Shown here: one piece after another, positions 16,537-25,467 of the stretch | Layout of the letters: each line of letters starts with the position of its first letter | Position numbering within the stretch: position 1 is the stretch's first letter | From: Bacillota bacterium | GTDB lineage: Bacteria; Bacillota; UBA994; UBA5500 | Length of the DNA stretch: 64,000 nucleotides | Assembly: GCA_029781045.1 (NCBI GenBank) | Contig: JAKOXL010000029.1 | Span: 1-64,000, forward strand | Direction: 5' to 3' | Notes under the pieces: model-generated | Databases searched by the model: none | Told to the model about the DNA's origin: nothing | The model's input: only the letters and a program-made list of their open reading frames with translations | Position numbers and translations under genes: made by a program

Positions 16537-17082
16537 TTTCTCACCTCCCGCTGAGCTTGTCTACTATAATTATATCTTATGCGAGTGGGAAATAAAGCCA
16601 AAGTGGTGGCAAATGGCAAGATTTTCAGCGAGGCGCAGAGAGATGCAATGGCCCGAAGGAACCGGGTCGAGTAGGTGTAGTCTTTCAGTAATAGTCTTTC
16701 ACTAAGATGTTCGGTGAGAAGAGCGAAGCGCCGAGACGAAAGGTTGCAAGAGACTACCAAATCCACACGGGTTTGGGCTGAGATAGGGACGCAGCAGGAA
16801 GGCGTTGGGGCCTCTCCGGTTTGATACCTCGGAGTACGATCGGGGCGAACTCATGGCAGAAAATTCGCGAACTATTATGTTAAGGATTTCTGTTCTTCGC
16901 AGGAGAATGTTGCTAGTGCTGAAAGGCAGCGTCAACGATTGCGCCAGGTAAGTGACGAGCGATGGATCGTCGTTGGTGTCAAATTTGCATGTTGCTGGTT
17001 GCGATTGGAAAGACTACGAGAACGGAGTTGGGTAGTGCGCGAATATGGCTCTATGCCGGAATCTGAAAAGGAGGGCAAAGCA
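16537..17082. other. Long intergenic region rich in hairpins
   Basis: 545 bases between divergent copZ and the DUF438 gene. Near copZ, TATAAT on the minus strand (about 16566-16571) is a likely -10 box. Further along are GGCCCG/CGGGTC (16650-16668), CCAAATCC-acac-GGGTTTGG (16757-16776) and distant GGCGC/GCGCC pairing. The stretch near 16890 reads CTGTTCTTCGCAGGAG. I recognise no known RNA family and no real ORF; the 5' extension of ORF 16939 belongs here and is not coding. Confidence 0.4.
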
Positions 17083-18297
17083 GTGAGCGAACACATCAAC
17101 AACCGGGAGTATCGCAAACAGGTGTTGAAGCAGATTATTCGGCAATTGCATGAGGGTAAGTCGGTGGAGGAGGTAAAGGGGCAGTTCGAGAAGACCTTTG
17201 CTGGTGTGTCGGCTATGGAGATCGCTGAGGTAGAGCAGGCGTTGGTGGCTGAGGGGTTGCCCGTTAGCGAGATTCAACGGCTGTGCGACGTGCACGCTGC
17301 TGTGTTCAAAGGCTCCATTGAGGAAATCCATCAGCCAGTAGATCCCAGCCAAATTCCTGGTCATCCCGTGAATGTGCTTAAGCGGGAGAATCGTTACATC
17401 GAAAAGATAATTGCCGACCGAATCAAGCCTAATTTGGCCAAGCTACCTAACGCTGAGGCCTTTGCTGCTCTGCAAGAGGGAGTGCAAGAACTTGCCGACA
17501 TAGAGGCCCACTATGTGCGTAAAGAGAACTTGCTTTTCCCCTATATGGAGAGGTACGGCATTGTTGCGCCTCCGAAAGTGATGTGGGGCGTGCATGATGA
17601 AATCCGCGCCCAGCTAAAGGAAGTGCAAGCCATGATGAGGGACCATGGGCCATCGGCGTCCGCCCTCAAGGAGAAAACGGAGGCTCTGGTGCAGAAAATA
17701 CTAGACATGATCTTCAAGGAAGAGAATATTCTTGTGCCCATGCTTATGGAACACTTGACCATCGATGAATGGCGAAGTATAGCGGCAGAAAGCGCTGAGT
17801 TGGGTTACATGATTGCAGATGTTGCCAAATGGGGTTTGCCTCAAGATGCCACGGTGCCAGAAGGGGCGGAGGAGTTGGAGGCACCTGCCCCTGGCAGCAT
17901 TAACTTGCCCAGCGGTGTGTTGAAGGTGGACGAACTCATTGCCATGCTCAATACATTGCCCTTTGATATTACCTTTGTAGATAAGGATGGCATCGTGCGG
18001 TATTTCTCCGAGAGCAAGGAACGCATCTTCCCACGGGCTAGAGCGGTCATCGGGCGCCATGTTGTGAACTGCCATCCGCCGGCCAGCGTACACATAGTGG
18101 AGAAAGTCGTGGAAGACTTACGCAACGGCCGTAAGGAGCATGAAGACTTCTGGATTAAGCTGCGTGACCAGTATGTTCTTATCCGTTACTTCGCTGTGCG
18201 TAACGAAGCGGGAGATTTTCTGGGCGTTCTCGAGGTATCGCAAGATATTAAGCCCATTCAGGGAATTACAGGCGAAAAGCGATTGCTTTCCGATTAG
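17083..18297 (+). CDS. DUF438 / hemerythrin / PAS domain protein
   Basis: 404 aa from GTG 17083 (behind AAGGAGGGC; the ORF-track start at 16939 is too early because the family begins with INNREYRK). Order: DUF438 (about 1-70, RQLHEGKSVEEVKGQF), hemerythrin HHE four-helix domain (about 90-230, with HPVNVLKREN, ADIEAHYVRKENLLFPYME, and KEENILVPMLMEH carrying the Fe-binding His/Glu), then a PAS domain (about 285-395, FDITFVDKDGIVRYFSES). Probably a cytoplasmic O2/NO or redox sensor with a di-iron site. No output domain, so signalling partner unknown. Confidence 0.9.
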   Translation: MSEHINNREYRKQVLKQIIRQLHEGKSVEEVKGQFEKTFAGVSAMEIAEVEQALVAEGLPVSEIQRLCDVHAAVFKGSIEEIHQPVDPSQIPGHPVNVLKRENRYIEKIIADRIKPNLAKLPNAEAFAALQEGVQELADIEAHYVRKENLLFPYMERYGIVAPPKVMWGVHDEIRAQLKEVQAMMRDHGPSASALKEKTEALVQKILDMIFKEENILVPMLMEHLTIDEWRSIAAESAELGYMIADVAKWGLPQDATVPEGAEELEAPAPGSINLPSGVLKVDELIAMLNTLPFDITFVDKDGIVRYFSESKERIFPRARAVIGRHVVNCHPPASVHIVEKVVEDLRNGRKEHEDFWIKLRDQYVLIRYFAVRNEAGDFLGVLEVSQDIKPIQGITGEKRLLSD

Positions 18298-18317
18298 TTT
18301 TGTTGAGTAGCAGAAGA

Positions 18318-18352
18318 GAGGGGGTGCCGCAAAACACCCCCTCATTCTTTGT
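18318..18352 (+). terminator. Terminator after the DUF438 gene
   Basis: GAGGGGGTG / CACCCCCTC with an 8-base loop, then ATTCTTTG. Confidence 0.85.
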
Positions 18353-18447
18353 GATCCCGAGGGTCATGGCCATGAACAAGCTGCTTAACAGCGTAAGGGG
18401 AAGATCGATTAGACTGATTAAGTCCCTTGCTACGCACTTCTCGCAGG

Positions 18448-18453
18448 TATAAT
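18448..18453 (+). promoter_or_regulatory. -10 box upstream of the second MATE gene
   Basis: TATAAT with a weak CTTGCT-like -35 about 16 bases upstream. Confidence 0.4.
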
Positions 18454-18490
18454 ATTAAACTTAGGCTTTAATGAGAAGGGCGGAAGTGTT

Positions 18491-19933
18491 ATGCAGACAG
18501 TGATTGCGGGGTCGCCCTGGCAGCGTTTCCGGGCCAGGTTTGTTGGCGACCGTCAGTTTTACAAAGCAGTGTTGAGCCTGATTGTACCAGTAATTATCCA
18601 GAACATGGTTTCCAATGTGGTCAACCTATTGGATAATGTTATGGTTGGCTCCCTTGGCACAGTACACATGTCGGGAGTGGCCATTGCCAACCAACTAATG
18701 TTTGTTTTCCATTTGGCCATTTTCGGGGCCATTTCCGGTGCGAGTATCTATGGGGCTCAGTTTGCTGGAGCAAAGGATTGGGATGGTTTCCGGCAGGCCT
18801 TGCGGACAAAACTGGTTGTCTCGCTGGTCATTGCGGCCTTAGCCATAGTTGTATTCTCGCAAGGTGCAGATACCCTGATTTCCTTCTACCTGCAAGGCGA
18901 AGGAGATAGCGCCGACGCCGCTGCCATGCTGCATTATGGAAAGCAATACTTGATGATAATGCTTTGGGGTCTTATACCTTTTGCCTTGACACAGTGCTAT
19001 AGTGGTGCTCTCCGCCAAGCTGGAAAGACCTTCTTGCCAATGGTCTCCAGTTTGGCAGCAGTGATGGTGAACCTTTTTCTTAACTATGTGCTCATCTTTG
19101 GGAAGTTGGGGTTGCCAGCGCTAGGAGTAGAGGGGGCCGCCATCGCAACAGTGGTTAGCCGGTTCGCGGAATTGGCAATTGTGACCCTGTTCTCTCATGG
19201 AGACCTTAAGCGATACCCCTTTATGGCGGGCGTCTACCGGCCTTTTTACATCGACAAGCAGTTAGCCAAGAATGTTGCTATCAAGGGTATTCCTCTTTTT
19301 ACTAATGAATTCTTGTGGTCTTTAGGTATGGTGACTTTGACTCAGATTTACTCTACTCGGGGTTTGGTGGTTGTTGCTGGTCTCAACATCGCCAGCACTG
19401 TTGGGAACCTCTTTAACGTGTTTTTCTTGTCCATGGGAACGGCAGTCGCTGTTATGATAGGACAATCCCTAGGGGCTAATGATACAGAACTGGCGAAGAA
19501 GCAGATCTGGCAACTTATCTTCTTTGGAGTCAGTATAAGCCTAGTGGCGGCGACTACTTTGGCTATCAGTGCGGGGCCTATCACGCAAATCTACAATACG
19601 GAAGCGGAAGTGCGCCGGCTGGCGGTAGCATTTATGCGTACCAATGCTCTTTACATGGCCTTCCATACGATCGCTCATTGCTGCTACTTCGCCTTACGAT
19701 CAGGGGGCAAGACGTTTATCACGCTCTTGTTTGATAGTGTATATACATGGTTGGTGGTTGTGCCCTATACTTACTTCATGGTGAACTACACCACCTTAGG
19801 CGTGACAACACTCTATCTATTATGCCATTTGACTGATCTGGCTAAAGCCATCTTGGGTATAGTGGCAATCGGCACGGGCTTCTGGGCCCACAATCTGGTG
19901 GGCAAGGACCCGGCTAAAGCCGTAGCAGAATAA
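18491..19933 (+). CDS. MATE-family efflux transporter
   Basis: 480 aa, ATG behind GGGCGGAAG. About 12 transmembrane helices in two halves; family stretches include NVVNLLDNVMVGSLG, GALRQAGKTFLPM and GAAIATVVSRFAE. It differs from the MATE protein at 3416 and resembles the DinF/VmrA-like clostridial branch. Cation-driven export of an unknown compound. Single-gene unit bounded by terminators. Confidence 0.9.
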   Translation: MQTVIAGSPWQRFRARFVGDRQFYKAVLSLIVPVIIQNMVSNVVNLLDNVMVGSLGTVHMSGVAIANQLMFVFHLAIFGAISGASIYGAQFAGAKDWDGFRQALRTKLVVSLVIAALAIVVFSQGADTLISFYLQGEGDSADAAAMLHYGKQYLMIMLWGLIPFALTQCYSGALRQAGKTFLPMVSSLAAVMVNLFLNYVLIFGKLGLPALGVEGAAIATVVSRFAELAIVTLFSHGDLKRYPFMAGVYRPFYIDKQLAKNVAIKGIPLFTNEFLWSLGMVTLTQIYSTRGLVVVAGLNIASTVGNLFNVFFLSMGTAVAVMIGQSLGANDTELAKKQIWQLIFFGVSISLVAATTLAISAGPITQIYNTEAEVRRLAVAFMRTNALYMAFHTIAHCCYFALRSGGKTFITLLFDSVYTWLVVVPYTYFMVNYTTLGVTTLYLLCHLTDLAKAILGIVAIGTGFWAHNLVGKDPAKAVAE

Positions 19934-19941
19934 GATCGATG

Positions 19942-19978
19942 ACAGCGGGACTGGGAGCTAACCAGTCCCGCTGTTTTA
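19942..19978 (+). terminator. Terminator after the second MATE gene
   Basis: ACAGCGGGACTGG / CCAGTCCCGCTGT with a 7-base loop, then TTTAC. Confidence 0.85.
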
Positions 19979-20126
19979 CAGGATTCGGCGCCCATCTTGC
20001 CGAATGAAGAGTTGGAGCATTGGTGAGGATTAGAATAATCCCCACGCTGTGGTATAGGCAAGAAGAGGAGGTATCAGGGTGTGGATTTAGGAGAGTTTGC
20101 AATTGGCCTGTTGACCTTCTGTCCGG

Positions 20127-21185
20127 GTGGAATGGGACGCTATGAGAAAGATTGAAGGTTTTCCTCAGAAGTGCGGTCTTGGGCAGCCTGTGGCCAGCAT
20201 TACTCAACGGCAAGCTGCCCTGTGGAATTTGCAGCAGTTAGGGTTAATTAACCCGTATGCCAGTGCTTTGGAGGCGGTGCGGGCGGTGGTGGCGGTGCAA
20301 GCGCAGGATTCGGTGGCGGCCGCATGCGCCGTAGCCCCGCGGACTGCCGAGGAATTCAAGTTGCAGGCCACGCTGCCTCCAGAGAGTGGATTAGTGCGCA
20401 TGTGGACGGTACGAGGCACCCTACATCTGGTGCCAACAGAGGAAGCGGGTTACCATCAGGCGGCAACAGTGGATGAATGGTTTAGCCGCTGGGGTAAGTT
20501 TCTAGACAAATACCTGCCTGTTCCCAGAGAGCAGGTTAGGCAAGAGCTGTATCCGCAGATTGCGGCCGTTCTTGAGGACAAACCTTTGAGCTACCAAGAG
20601 ATTGCAGCGGCAGCTGGACTAACAGATCCTTATATTAGGTTACTCCCGCATCTTATGAAGGATTTATGCTATATGGGATTGTGCGTACGAGGTTTTCGTG
20701 ATGGGCACCGTGCCCTTTACATGCGGGCCAACTACCCGCAGAAAGAAGGATTACGGACGCGGGACGCTCAGCTTTGGCTGCTGCGGCGATTTGTGGAATG
20801 TTATGGCCCGGTGACTATAGCAGATATGGTCTACTGGTCGGGCTTGCGGGTCCCCGTGGTGAAGGAACTGGTGCAAGAGTTGGCCAGCCAAGTGGTTGTT
20901 GTTAGCATCGCGGGACAGGATAGTCGGGCCTTGCTCCTAGCGGAGCAGCTTGATGCTTTACTATCTCAGAAGGCAGATGAAGAACTGCCCGAACGCTATT
21001 TGCCCGCCTTTGATGTGCTATTGCTGGGTTATAGGGACAAGAGTCGTTTTCTGCAAGAGCGATTTGTACGACGTGTCTTCCTCTCAGCTGGCCGAGTAGC
21101 TCCCACCGTATTGCTCGACGGTCGGGTGGTAGGAACCTGGCGACGAGGAGAAGCCGGAATGGAGATAAACTGGTTTGAGCAATGA
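20127..21185 (+). CDS. AlkZ/YcaQ-like winged-helix DNA glycosylase family protein
   Basis: 352 aa from GTG 20127; ATG 20142 is an alternative, and neither has a strong ribosome site. Belongs to the HTH_42 (AlkZ-like) family, which unhooks bulky or crosslinked bases from DNA. The catalytic QxQ is present in VAVQAQDS (about 56-63), followed by RMWTVRGTLHLVPT. Three tandem winged-helix units are expected by family. Alternative: a member with transcriptional rather than glycosylase function. Confidence 0.8.
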   Translation: MEWDAMRKIEGFPQKCGLGQPVASITQRQAALWNLQQLGLINPYASALEAVRAVVAVQAQDSVAAACAVAPRTAEEFKLQATLPPESGLVRMWTVRGTLHLVPTEEAGYHQAATVDEWFSRWGKFLDKYLPVPREQVRQELYPQIAAVLEDKPLSYQEIAAAAGLTDPYIRLLPHLMKDLCYMGLCVRGFRDGHRALYMRANYPQKEGLRTRDAQLWLLRRFVECYGPVTIADMVYWSGLRVPVVKELVQELASQVVVVSIAGQDSRALLLAEQLDALLSQKADEELPERYLPAFDVLLLGYRDKSRFLQERFVRRVFLSAGRVAPTVLLDGRVVGTWRRGEAGMEINWFEQ

Positions 21186-21345
21186 CGCATTCTAACGGAT
21201 ATTTGGTGGCTCCTTGAAGCGCCGTTCTTTCCGAGACCTACTCATAGAGGATTATGCAGATAGCATAGACTGGGAGCGATATCCTGGTGATAGGTTAGTC
21301 AGCGATTATTAATTCTTTGTAGTAGATGTTAGTACCAAGAAACTG

Positions 21346-21374
21346 TTGACAGGGTTAGATGATTGCTATACACT
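21346..21374 (+). promoter_or_regulatory. Promoter of the lysine importer operon
   Basis: TTGACA (21346-21351), 17-base spacer, TACACT (21369-21374), about 35 bases before the riboswitch. Confidence 0.7.
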
Positions 21375-21410
21375 ATCGATAACTTAACAAACAAAACCTC
21401 ACTCTCGCCG

Positions 21411-21589
21411 GTGAGGTAGAGGCGCGGTATTTAAGAGTCCTTGGTGGAGCCTGAGAAGCAGTGAGGCCAGGGAGGGCGAAGTGCCGCCGAAGCGATCGCA
21501 TCCTCAAGTGCGGTTAGCTGGGGTTGCAGTGAGGAACTGCATCACTGTCTCAGTTAACAGTCCCGGTTAGCTGAGTTGAGCTACTTCAT
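21411..21589 (+). ncRNA. Lysine riboswitch (L box)
   Basis: Hallmarks of the lysine aptamer: GGTAGAGGCGCGG, then AAGAGT, then GAAGTGCCGCCGAAGC, then CTGGGGTTGCA, then a closing segment GAGTTGAGCTAC. P1 pairs GTGAGGTAG (21411-21419) with CTACTTCAT (21581-21589). A terminator follows at 21623. With lysine bound the terminator should form and block the downstream importer, which assigns lysine as its likely substrate. Confidence 0.93.
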
Positions 21590-21622
21590 TTAGGGAAAGT
21601 GGGGAGGTGTAGGGTTATCTAC

Positions 21623-21655
21623 GACCTAAGCATCGCCTTAGGTCTTTTTGTTTGC
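21623..21655 (+). terminator. Riboswitch-controlled terminator
   Basis: GACCTAAG-CATCGC-CTTAGGTC followed by TTTTTGTTT, directly after the lysine aptamer and before the importer genes. The expression platform. Confidence 0.9.
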
Positions 21656-21724
21656 CTGAAAACAACGAGCTAGAACATAAGCTGCTGTAACAGAAACTGA
21701 GTGACTGAAAGGAAGGAAGCAAGA

Positions 21725-22537
21725 ATGAGAAAGAACTTGTTGCGAGCTCTAGCCTTGGCTTTGGCTCTTATGACTGTGATGACTGGGTGCGGAAATCGAG
21801 ATGAAGGTGTATTTCGGGTAGGAATGGAGGCCGGTTATGCCCCTTTCAACTGGACACAATTGGATGATGCTAACGGGGCGGTTCCTATTGAGGGCACTGC
21901 CGAATACGCTGGTGGTTATGATGTGGAAATCGCCAAGCGCATTGCCGCCGGCTTGGGAAAAGAACTGGTAGTTGTCAAAACCGAGTGGTCTGGTCTAGAA
22001 ATGGCTTTAACTTCCGGCAAGATAGATGCTATCATCGCCGGTATGTCACCAACGGCCGATAGGGCTCAGCGTATTGACTTTACAGATAGCTACTACGAGT
22101 CGGATCTGGTGCTAGTGGTTAAGAACGGTGGCCCCTATACTAATGCCACCACTCTAGCTGACTTTGCCGGGGCTAAAGTGACGGCGCAGATGGGGACCTT
22201 CCACTATACTGTCATCGACCAGATTCCAGGTGTGGATAAGCAACCAGCTATGGATGATTTCCCCGCCATGCGTGTTGCCCTAGAAGCGGGTATGATTGAC
22301 GCCTATGTGTCTGAGCGCCCAGAGGGAGTCAGTGCCTCTGCTGCCAACTCCAGTTTCAAGATGATTGAACTGCAGGATGGTTTCACTACGTCTCCGGAAG
22401 ATACGGTAGTAGCCGTTGGTCTGCGCAAAGGTAGCGAGTTGAGAGAGAAGATTAACCAGATCTTAGCCGGTATTTCACAAGAAGAACGTCTGCAGATTAT
22501 GGATGAGGCTATTAAGAACCAGCCTACCGGTGAGTAG
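21725..22537 (+). CDS. Lysine ABC importer, substrate-binding lipoprotein
   Basis: 270 aa from ATG 21725 behind GGAAGGAAG (the GTG at 21701 is upstream of the ribosome site). Signal peptide with lipobox MTGC, so lipid-anchored outside the membrane. SBP_bac_3 fold: VGMEAGYAPFNW, GYDVEIAKRIA, SGLEMALTSGKIDAIIAGMS, TADRAQRIDFTDSYY. Three-gene operon with permease and ATPase; the lysine riboswitch upstream points to lysine. Confidence 0.93.
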   Translation: MRKNLLRALALALALMTVMTGCGNRDEGVFRVGMEAGYAPFNWTQLDDANGAVPIEGTAEYAGGYDVEIAKRIAAGLGKELVVVKTEWSGLEMALTSGKIDAIIAGMSPTADRAQRIDFTDSYYESDLVLVVKNGGPYTNATTLADFAGAKVTAQMGTFHYTVIDQIPGVDKQPAMDDFPAMRVALEAGMIDAYVSERPEGVSASAANSSFKMIELQDGFTTSPEDTVVAVGLRKGSELREKINQILAGISQEERLQIMDEAIKNQPTGE

Positions 22538-22599
22538 GACCGCTGGGAGCCGGGGCCTTGCTTCTGAGGTTTCGGTTCCCTCACTCTAGGAGGAGAGCC

Positions 22600-23376
22600 A
22601 TGAGCATAGAGTGGTTAGTCAGGATTGCAACGGAATATTGGCCCATGTTTGTACGGGGAGCACGCATGACTCTCCTGTTGGCCACCGTAGGCACAATTGT
22701 GGGATTTTTCATCGGGTTGCTGGTAGGTGCGGTCCGCACCGTTCCTCGTGAGGGGGGTCTCATTAGGCGGGTGCTGCTGTGGATAGTGGACGCGGTGCTG
22801 GCCGTCTACGTGGAGGTTTTCCGGGGAACACCGATGATTGTGCAGGCTATGGTCATCTATTATGGCTCAGCCATAGCCCTAGGCTTGCATATGGATAAGT
22901 TGACTGCTGCCCTGTTCATTGTTTCGGTGAACACCGGGGCTTACATGGCCGAGATTGTTCGCGGTGGCATTGTATCTATCGATAAGGGACAGTTCGAGGC
23001 AGCTCAAGCCATCGGCATGAACCATTGGCAGACCATGCTCTATGTGATTCTGCCCCAGGTTGTTCGCAATATCCTACCGGCCACTGGCAACGAGTTTGTC
23101 ATCAATATCAAGGATACATCGGTGCTGAACGTCATCTCTGTGACCGAGCTCTTTTTCCAGGGCAAGTCGGTGGCTGGGGGCAATTTCCGCTACTTTGAGA
23201 CCTTCTTGGTCATAAGTGCCATCTATTTGATACTAACCTTCACCGTCACGCGCATCTTGCGTTATATAGAGAGAAAACTGGATGGCCCCGAGCATTTCAT
23301 ACCTTACGCCAATCAGATGCAGGTGCAGACCCCCGAAGATATATTGCGCAAAAAGCGCAATGCGGTGGGTTACTAA
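22600..23376 (+). CDS. Lysine ABC importer, permease
   Basis: 258 aa from ATG 22600 behind AGGAGGAG. HisM/GlnP-type amino-acid permease with about 5 transmembrane helices. [11 protein letters not shown], the [12 protein letters not shown] segment and the cytoplasmic loop [14 protein letters not shown] (EAA motif that docks on the ATPase) are all present. Probably works as a homodimer. 62 bases after the binding protein and 20 before the ATPase. Confidence 0.94.
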   Translation: MSIEWLVRIATEYWPMFVRGARMTLLLATVGTIVGFFIGLLVGAVRTVPREGGLIRRVLLWIVDAVLAVYVEVFRGTPMIVQAMVIYYGSAIALGLHMDKLTAALFIVSVNTGAYMAEIVRGGIVSIDKGQFEAAQAIGMNHWQTMLYVILPQVVRNILPATGNEFVINIKDTSVLNVISVTELFFQGKSVAGGNFRYFETFLVISAIYLILTFTVTRILRYIERKLDGPEHFIPYANQMQVQTPEDILRKKRNAVGY

Positions 23377-23396
23377 CTGGGAGGCAGGCGAAAGCT

Positions 23397-24137
23397 ATGA
23401 ACAACGTGATTGAAATCAAACACTTGAGCAAATCCTTTGGTGCCCACCAGGTGTTGAAGGATATTGACTTCTCCGTGCGGGCCGGTGAAGTGGTATGTAT
23501 TATCGGCTCTTCAGGTTCGGGGAAATCGACCCTGCTGCGCTGCATCAACCTGTTGGAGAAGCCGAGCGGTGGACAGATCATCTACCGGGGGCAAGACATC
23601 TTGACCAACCCGAGTAACGTCTACGCCCTGCGAGCTAAACTAGGCATGGTGTTTCAGCAGTTCAATCTGTTCAATAACTACGATGTCCTGGGTAACTGCG
23701 TGGTGGGGCAGATGAAGGTGTTGCGCCGAAGCCGTGAGGAAGCGGAGGAAATGGCGCTCAAGTATCTGCGGCTGGTGGGGATGGAGCAGTTTATCCACGC
23801 CCGGCCCCGCCAGCTTTCCGGTGGTCAGAAACAGCGGGTTGCCATTGCTCGGGCTTTAGCTATGGAGCCTGATGTGATGCTTTTTGATGAGCCTACCTCA
23901 GCCCTCGATCCGGAAATGGTAGGCGAAGTGTTGAAGGTGATGGCTACGCTGGCTGCCAGTGGTATGACCATGCTCATCGTAACCCATGAAATGGCTTTTG
24001 CTCGTGAGGTTGCCCACCGGGTCGTTTTTATGGACCAAGGAGTGATAGCGGAAGAAGGTCCACCCGAGCAGATCTTTATCAATCCGCAGCAGGAACGCAC
24101 CCGGCAGTTCCTGCAACGGACACAGAGAAGACAGTAG
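23397..24137 (+). CDS. Lysine ABC importer, ATPase
   Basis: 246 aa polar amino-acid ABC ATPase (GlnQ/HisP type). Walker [11 protein letters not shown]-loop FQQFNLF, signature LSGGQKQR, Walker [14 protein letters not shown]-loop IVTHE. Energises the permease on the cytoplasmic side. Last gene of the operon; a terminator follows. Confidence 0.95.
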   Translation: MNNVIEIKHLSKSFGAHQVLKDIDFSVRAGEVVCIIGSSGSGKSTLLRCINLLEKPSGGQIIYRGQDILTNPSNVYALRAKLGMVFQQFNLFNNYDVLGNCVVGQMKVLRRSREEAEEMALKYLRLVGMEQFIHARPRQLSGGQKQRVAIARALAMEPDVMLFDEPTSALDPEMVGEVLKVMATLAASGMTMLIVTHEMAFAREVAHRVVFMDQGVIAEEGPPEQIFINPQQERTRQFLQRTQRRQ

Positions 24138-24147
24138 GGGTGTACGG

Positions 24148-24182
24148 GCGCAGGGGAGTTGCTCCTTCTGCGCTTTTGTTGT
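24148..24182 (+). terminator. Terminator after the lysine importer operon
   Basis: GCGCAG-gg-GAG-ttg-CTC-ctt-CTGCGC followed by TTTTGTTGTT. Confidence 0.8.
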
Positions 24183-24353
24183 TCTGCTGGAACAGATGCG
24201 GCGTATGTTGCGTCAATACACGTAGAATAGTTAGTTGGAAGTCAAGAAGGATAGGGTTCTCCGTCGCAGAAGATAAGTATATACATGTAACCGTGCGGAA
24301 AGAGTATCCTAAGAGTAGGCCAATTTGATCTGATGCGAGAGGGTGTGGTGTAG

Positions 24354-24974
24354 TTGAAGACGATTACTAGACTGATTGCCGTTGGGCTTCTGTTGCTTGG
24401 ACTATTGGTGGGTTGCACGGCCCCCGCCAATAAGGAGCTGGAAGAGGAAGTGGCTGTTTGGCGGAAACTGGCGGAATCGCAAGAACCGCTCCTTAGCGCT
24501 CTACGTGCCATTGAGCTGATCAAAGCCAAGGATTGGGCAGGCCTGGCGACCATGGTACACCCAGAGGCGGGTGTGCGCTTTTCACCTTATCCGCATGTGG
24601 AAATGGATTCGGACAAAGTATTTACTAACCAACAGGTTGCCGCCTTGGCCAGCGATACCACTGAATACGAGTGGGGTGCTTATGATGGCAGTGGTGACCC
24701 CATTCGCCTCACCTTCGATGGGTATTACCAGCGTTTCATCTATGATAAAGACTTTGCTCAAGCGCCTATGATTGGACGTGATCAGATTATCGGTGTTGGT
24801 AACGCCATTGAAAACGTGAAGGCGGCCTATCCCAACGCTCGCTTTATTGAGTTTCATTTCCCTGGCACAGAGGAGTACAATGGCATCGATTGGCGTAGCT
24901 TGAAGCTGGTCTTGCAGCAGCAGGGTGATACTTGGTATCTGATTGGTATTATCCATGGGGAGTGGACCATTTAG
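24354..24974 (+). CDS. Hypothetical lipoprotein
   Basis: 206 aa, TTG start behind GAGGGTG. Lipobox LLVGCTAP shows a lipid-anchored extracytoplasmic protein. After a short coiled coil (about 25-45), residues 45-206 resemble small clostridial/bacillar proteins with an NTF2-like layout (AGLATMVHPEAGVRFSPYP, IGIIHGEWTI). No catalytic motif. Function unknown. Confidence 0.7.
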   Translation: MKTITRLIAVGLLLLGLLVGCTAPANKELEEEVAVWRKLAESQEPLLSALRAIELIKAKDWAGLATMVHPEAGVRFSPYPHVEMDSDKVFTNQQVAALASDTTEYEWGAYDGSGDPIRLTFDGYYQRFIYDKDFAQAPMIGRDQIIGVGNAIENVKAAYPNARFIEFHFPGTEEYNGIDWRSLKLVLQQQGDTWYLIGIIHGEWTI

Positions 24975-24999
24975 GTCTAGCCAGTTTTGCTGGTGAAAT

Positions 25000-25431
25000 G
25001 TGAACAAGTCTCCCAGTGTAGTGAAGGTTCTGTACCCTCCTGTGGCGAATAGACGAGATGACGTTTCTCCCCGGGAGGGAACACTTAAGGTTAATGTAGA
25101 GGTATTACAAGAGAAGCTGGGTAAGGGGTTGGTCAACTCGCCGTTTCTATCGGTGATGATAGTCAATAGGAAGTATCAGGTTGTGTGGCACAACCAGCGG
25201 TTTGCAGAGGAATTCAATCATGGTGCAGATCGCACTGGTGTGCCCTGCTTTCAGGCCGCCGGTTTTGACAAAATTCATGCCGATTGTCCACTGCAGAAAA
25301 GCATCAAGGAAAGCGAGCCCAACATGGGTAACATCGAATCGGAAGATAGCACCTTTTTCTATATGTGCATTCCACTGGACGCCGAACACGCGGCAAAAGT
25401 ATATGTATTCCTGCCCAGAAAGAAGAGTTGA
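25000..25431 (+). CDS. PAS-like domain protein with cysteine motif
   Basis: 143 aa; GTG start at 25000 has a poor ribosome site, so the true start may be further in. Residues about 50-140 look like a PAS fold (FLSVMIVNRKYQVVWHNQRF) with C-x(13)-C (GVPCFQAAGFDKIHADCPLQ). Such Cys pairs in PAS-like proteins often bind metal or Fe-S (inference). No output domain; possibly a small redox sensor. Single gene followed by a terminator. Confidence 0.6.
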   Translation: MNKSPSVVKVLYPPVANRRDDVSPREGTLKVNVEVLQEKLGKGLVNSPFLSVMIVNRKYQVVWHNQRFAEEFNHGADRTGVPCFQAAGFDKIHADCPLQKSIKESEPNMGNIESEDSTFFYMCIPLDAEHAAKVYVFLPRKKS

Positions 25432-25432
25432 G

Positions 25433-25466
25433 AAAACAGGACGGTGTCCCCGTCCTGTTTTGCTTC
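25433..25466. terminator. Terminator between convergent genes
   Basis: AAAACAGGACGG / CCGTCCTGTTTT, 12 pairs with a 5-base loop, and T-rich on both outer sides. Confidence 0.88.
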
Positions 25467-25467
25467 C

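Noticed and set aside
16518-16766. 82-aa minus ORF overlapping the copZ promoter
   Set aside because: Overlaps copZ in another frame with no ribosome site; the TGA-containing frame is clearly the conserved one.
16939-17082. 48-residue N-terminal extension of the DUF438 protein
   Set aside because: The family begins at INNREYRK, and GTG 17083 has a good ribosome site; the extension is Trp/Arg-rich and not family-like.
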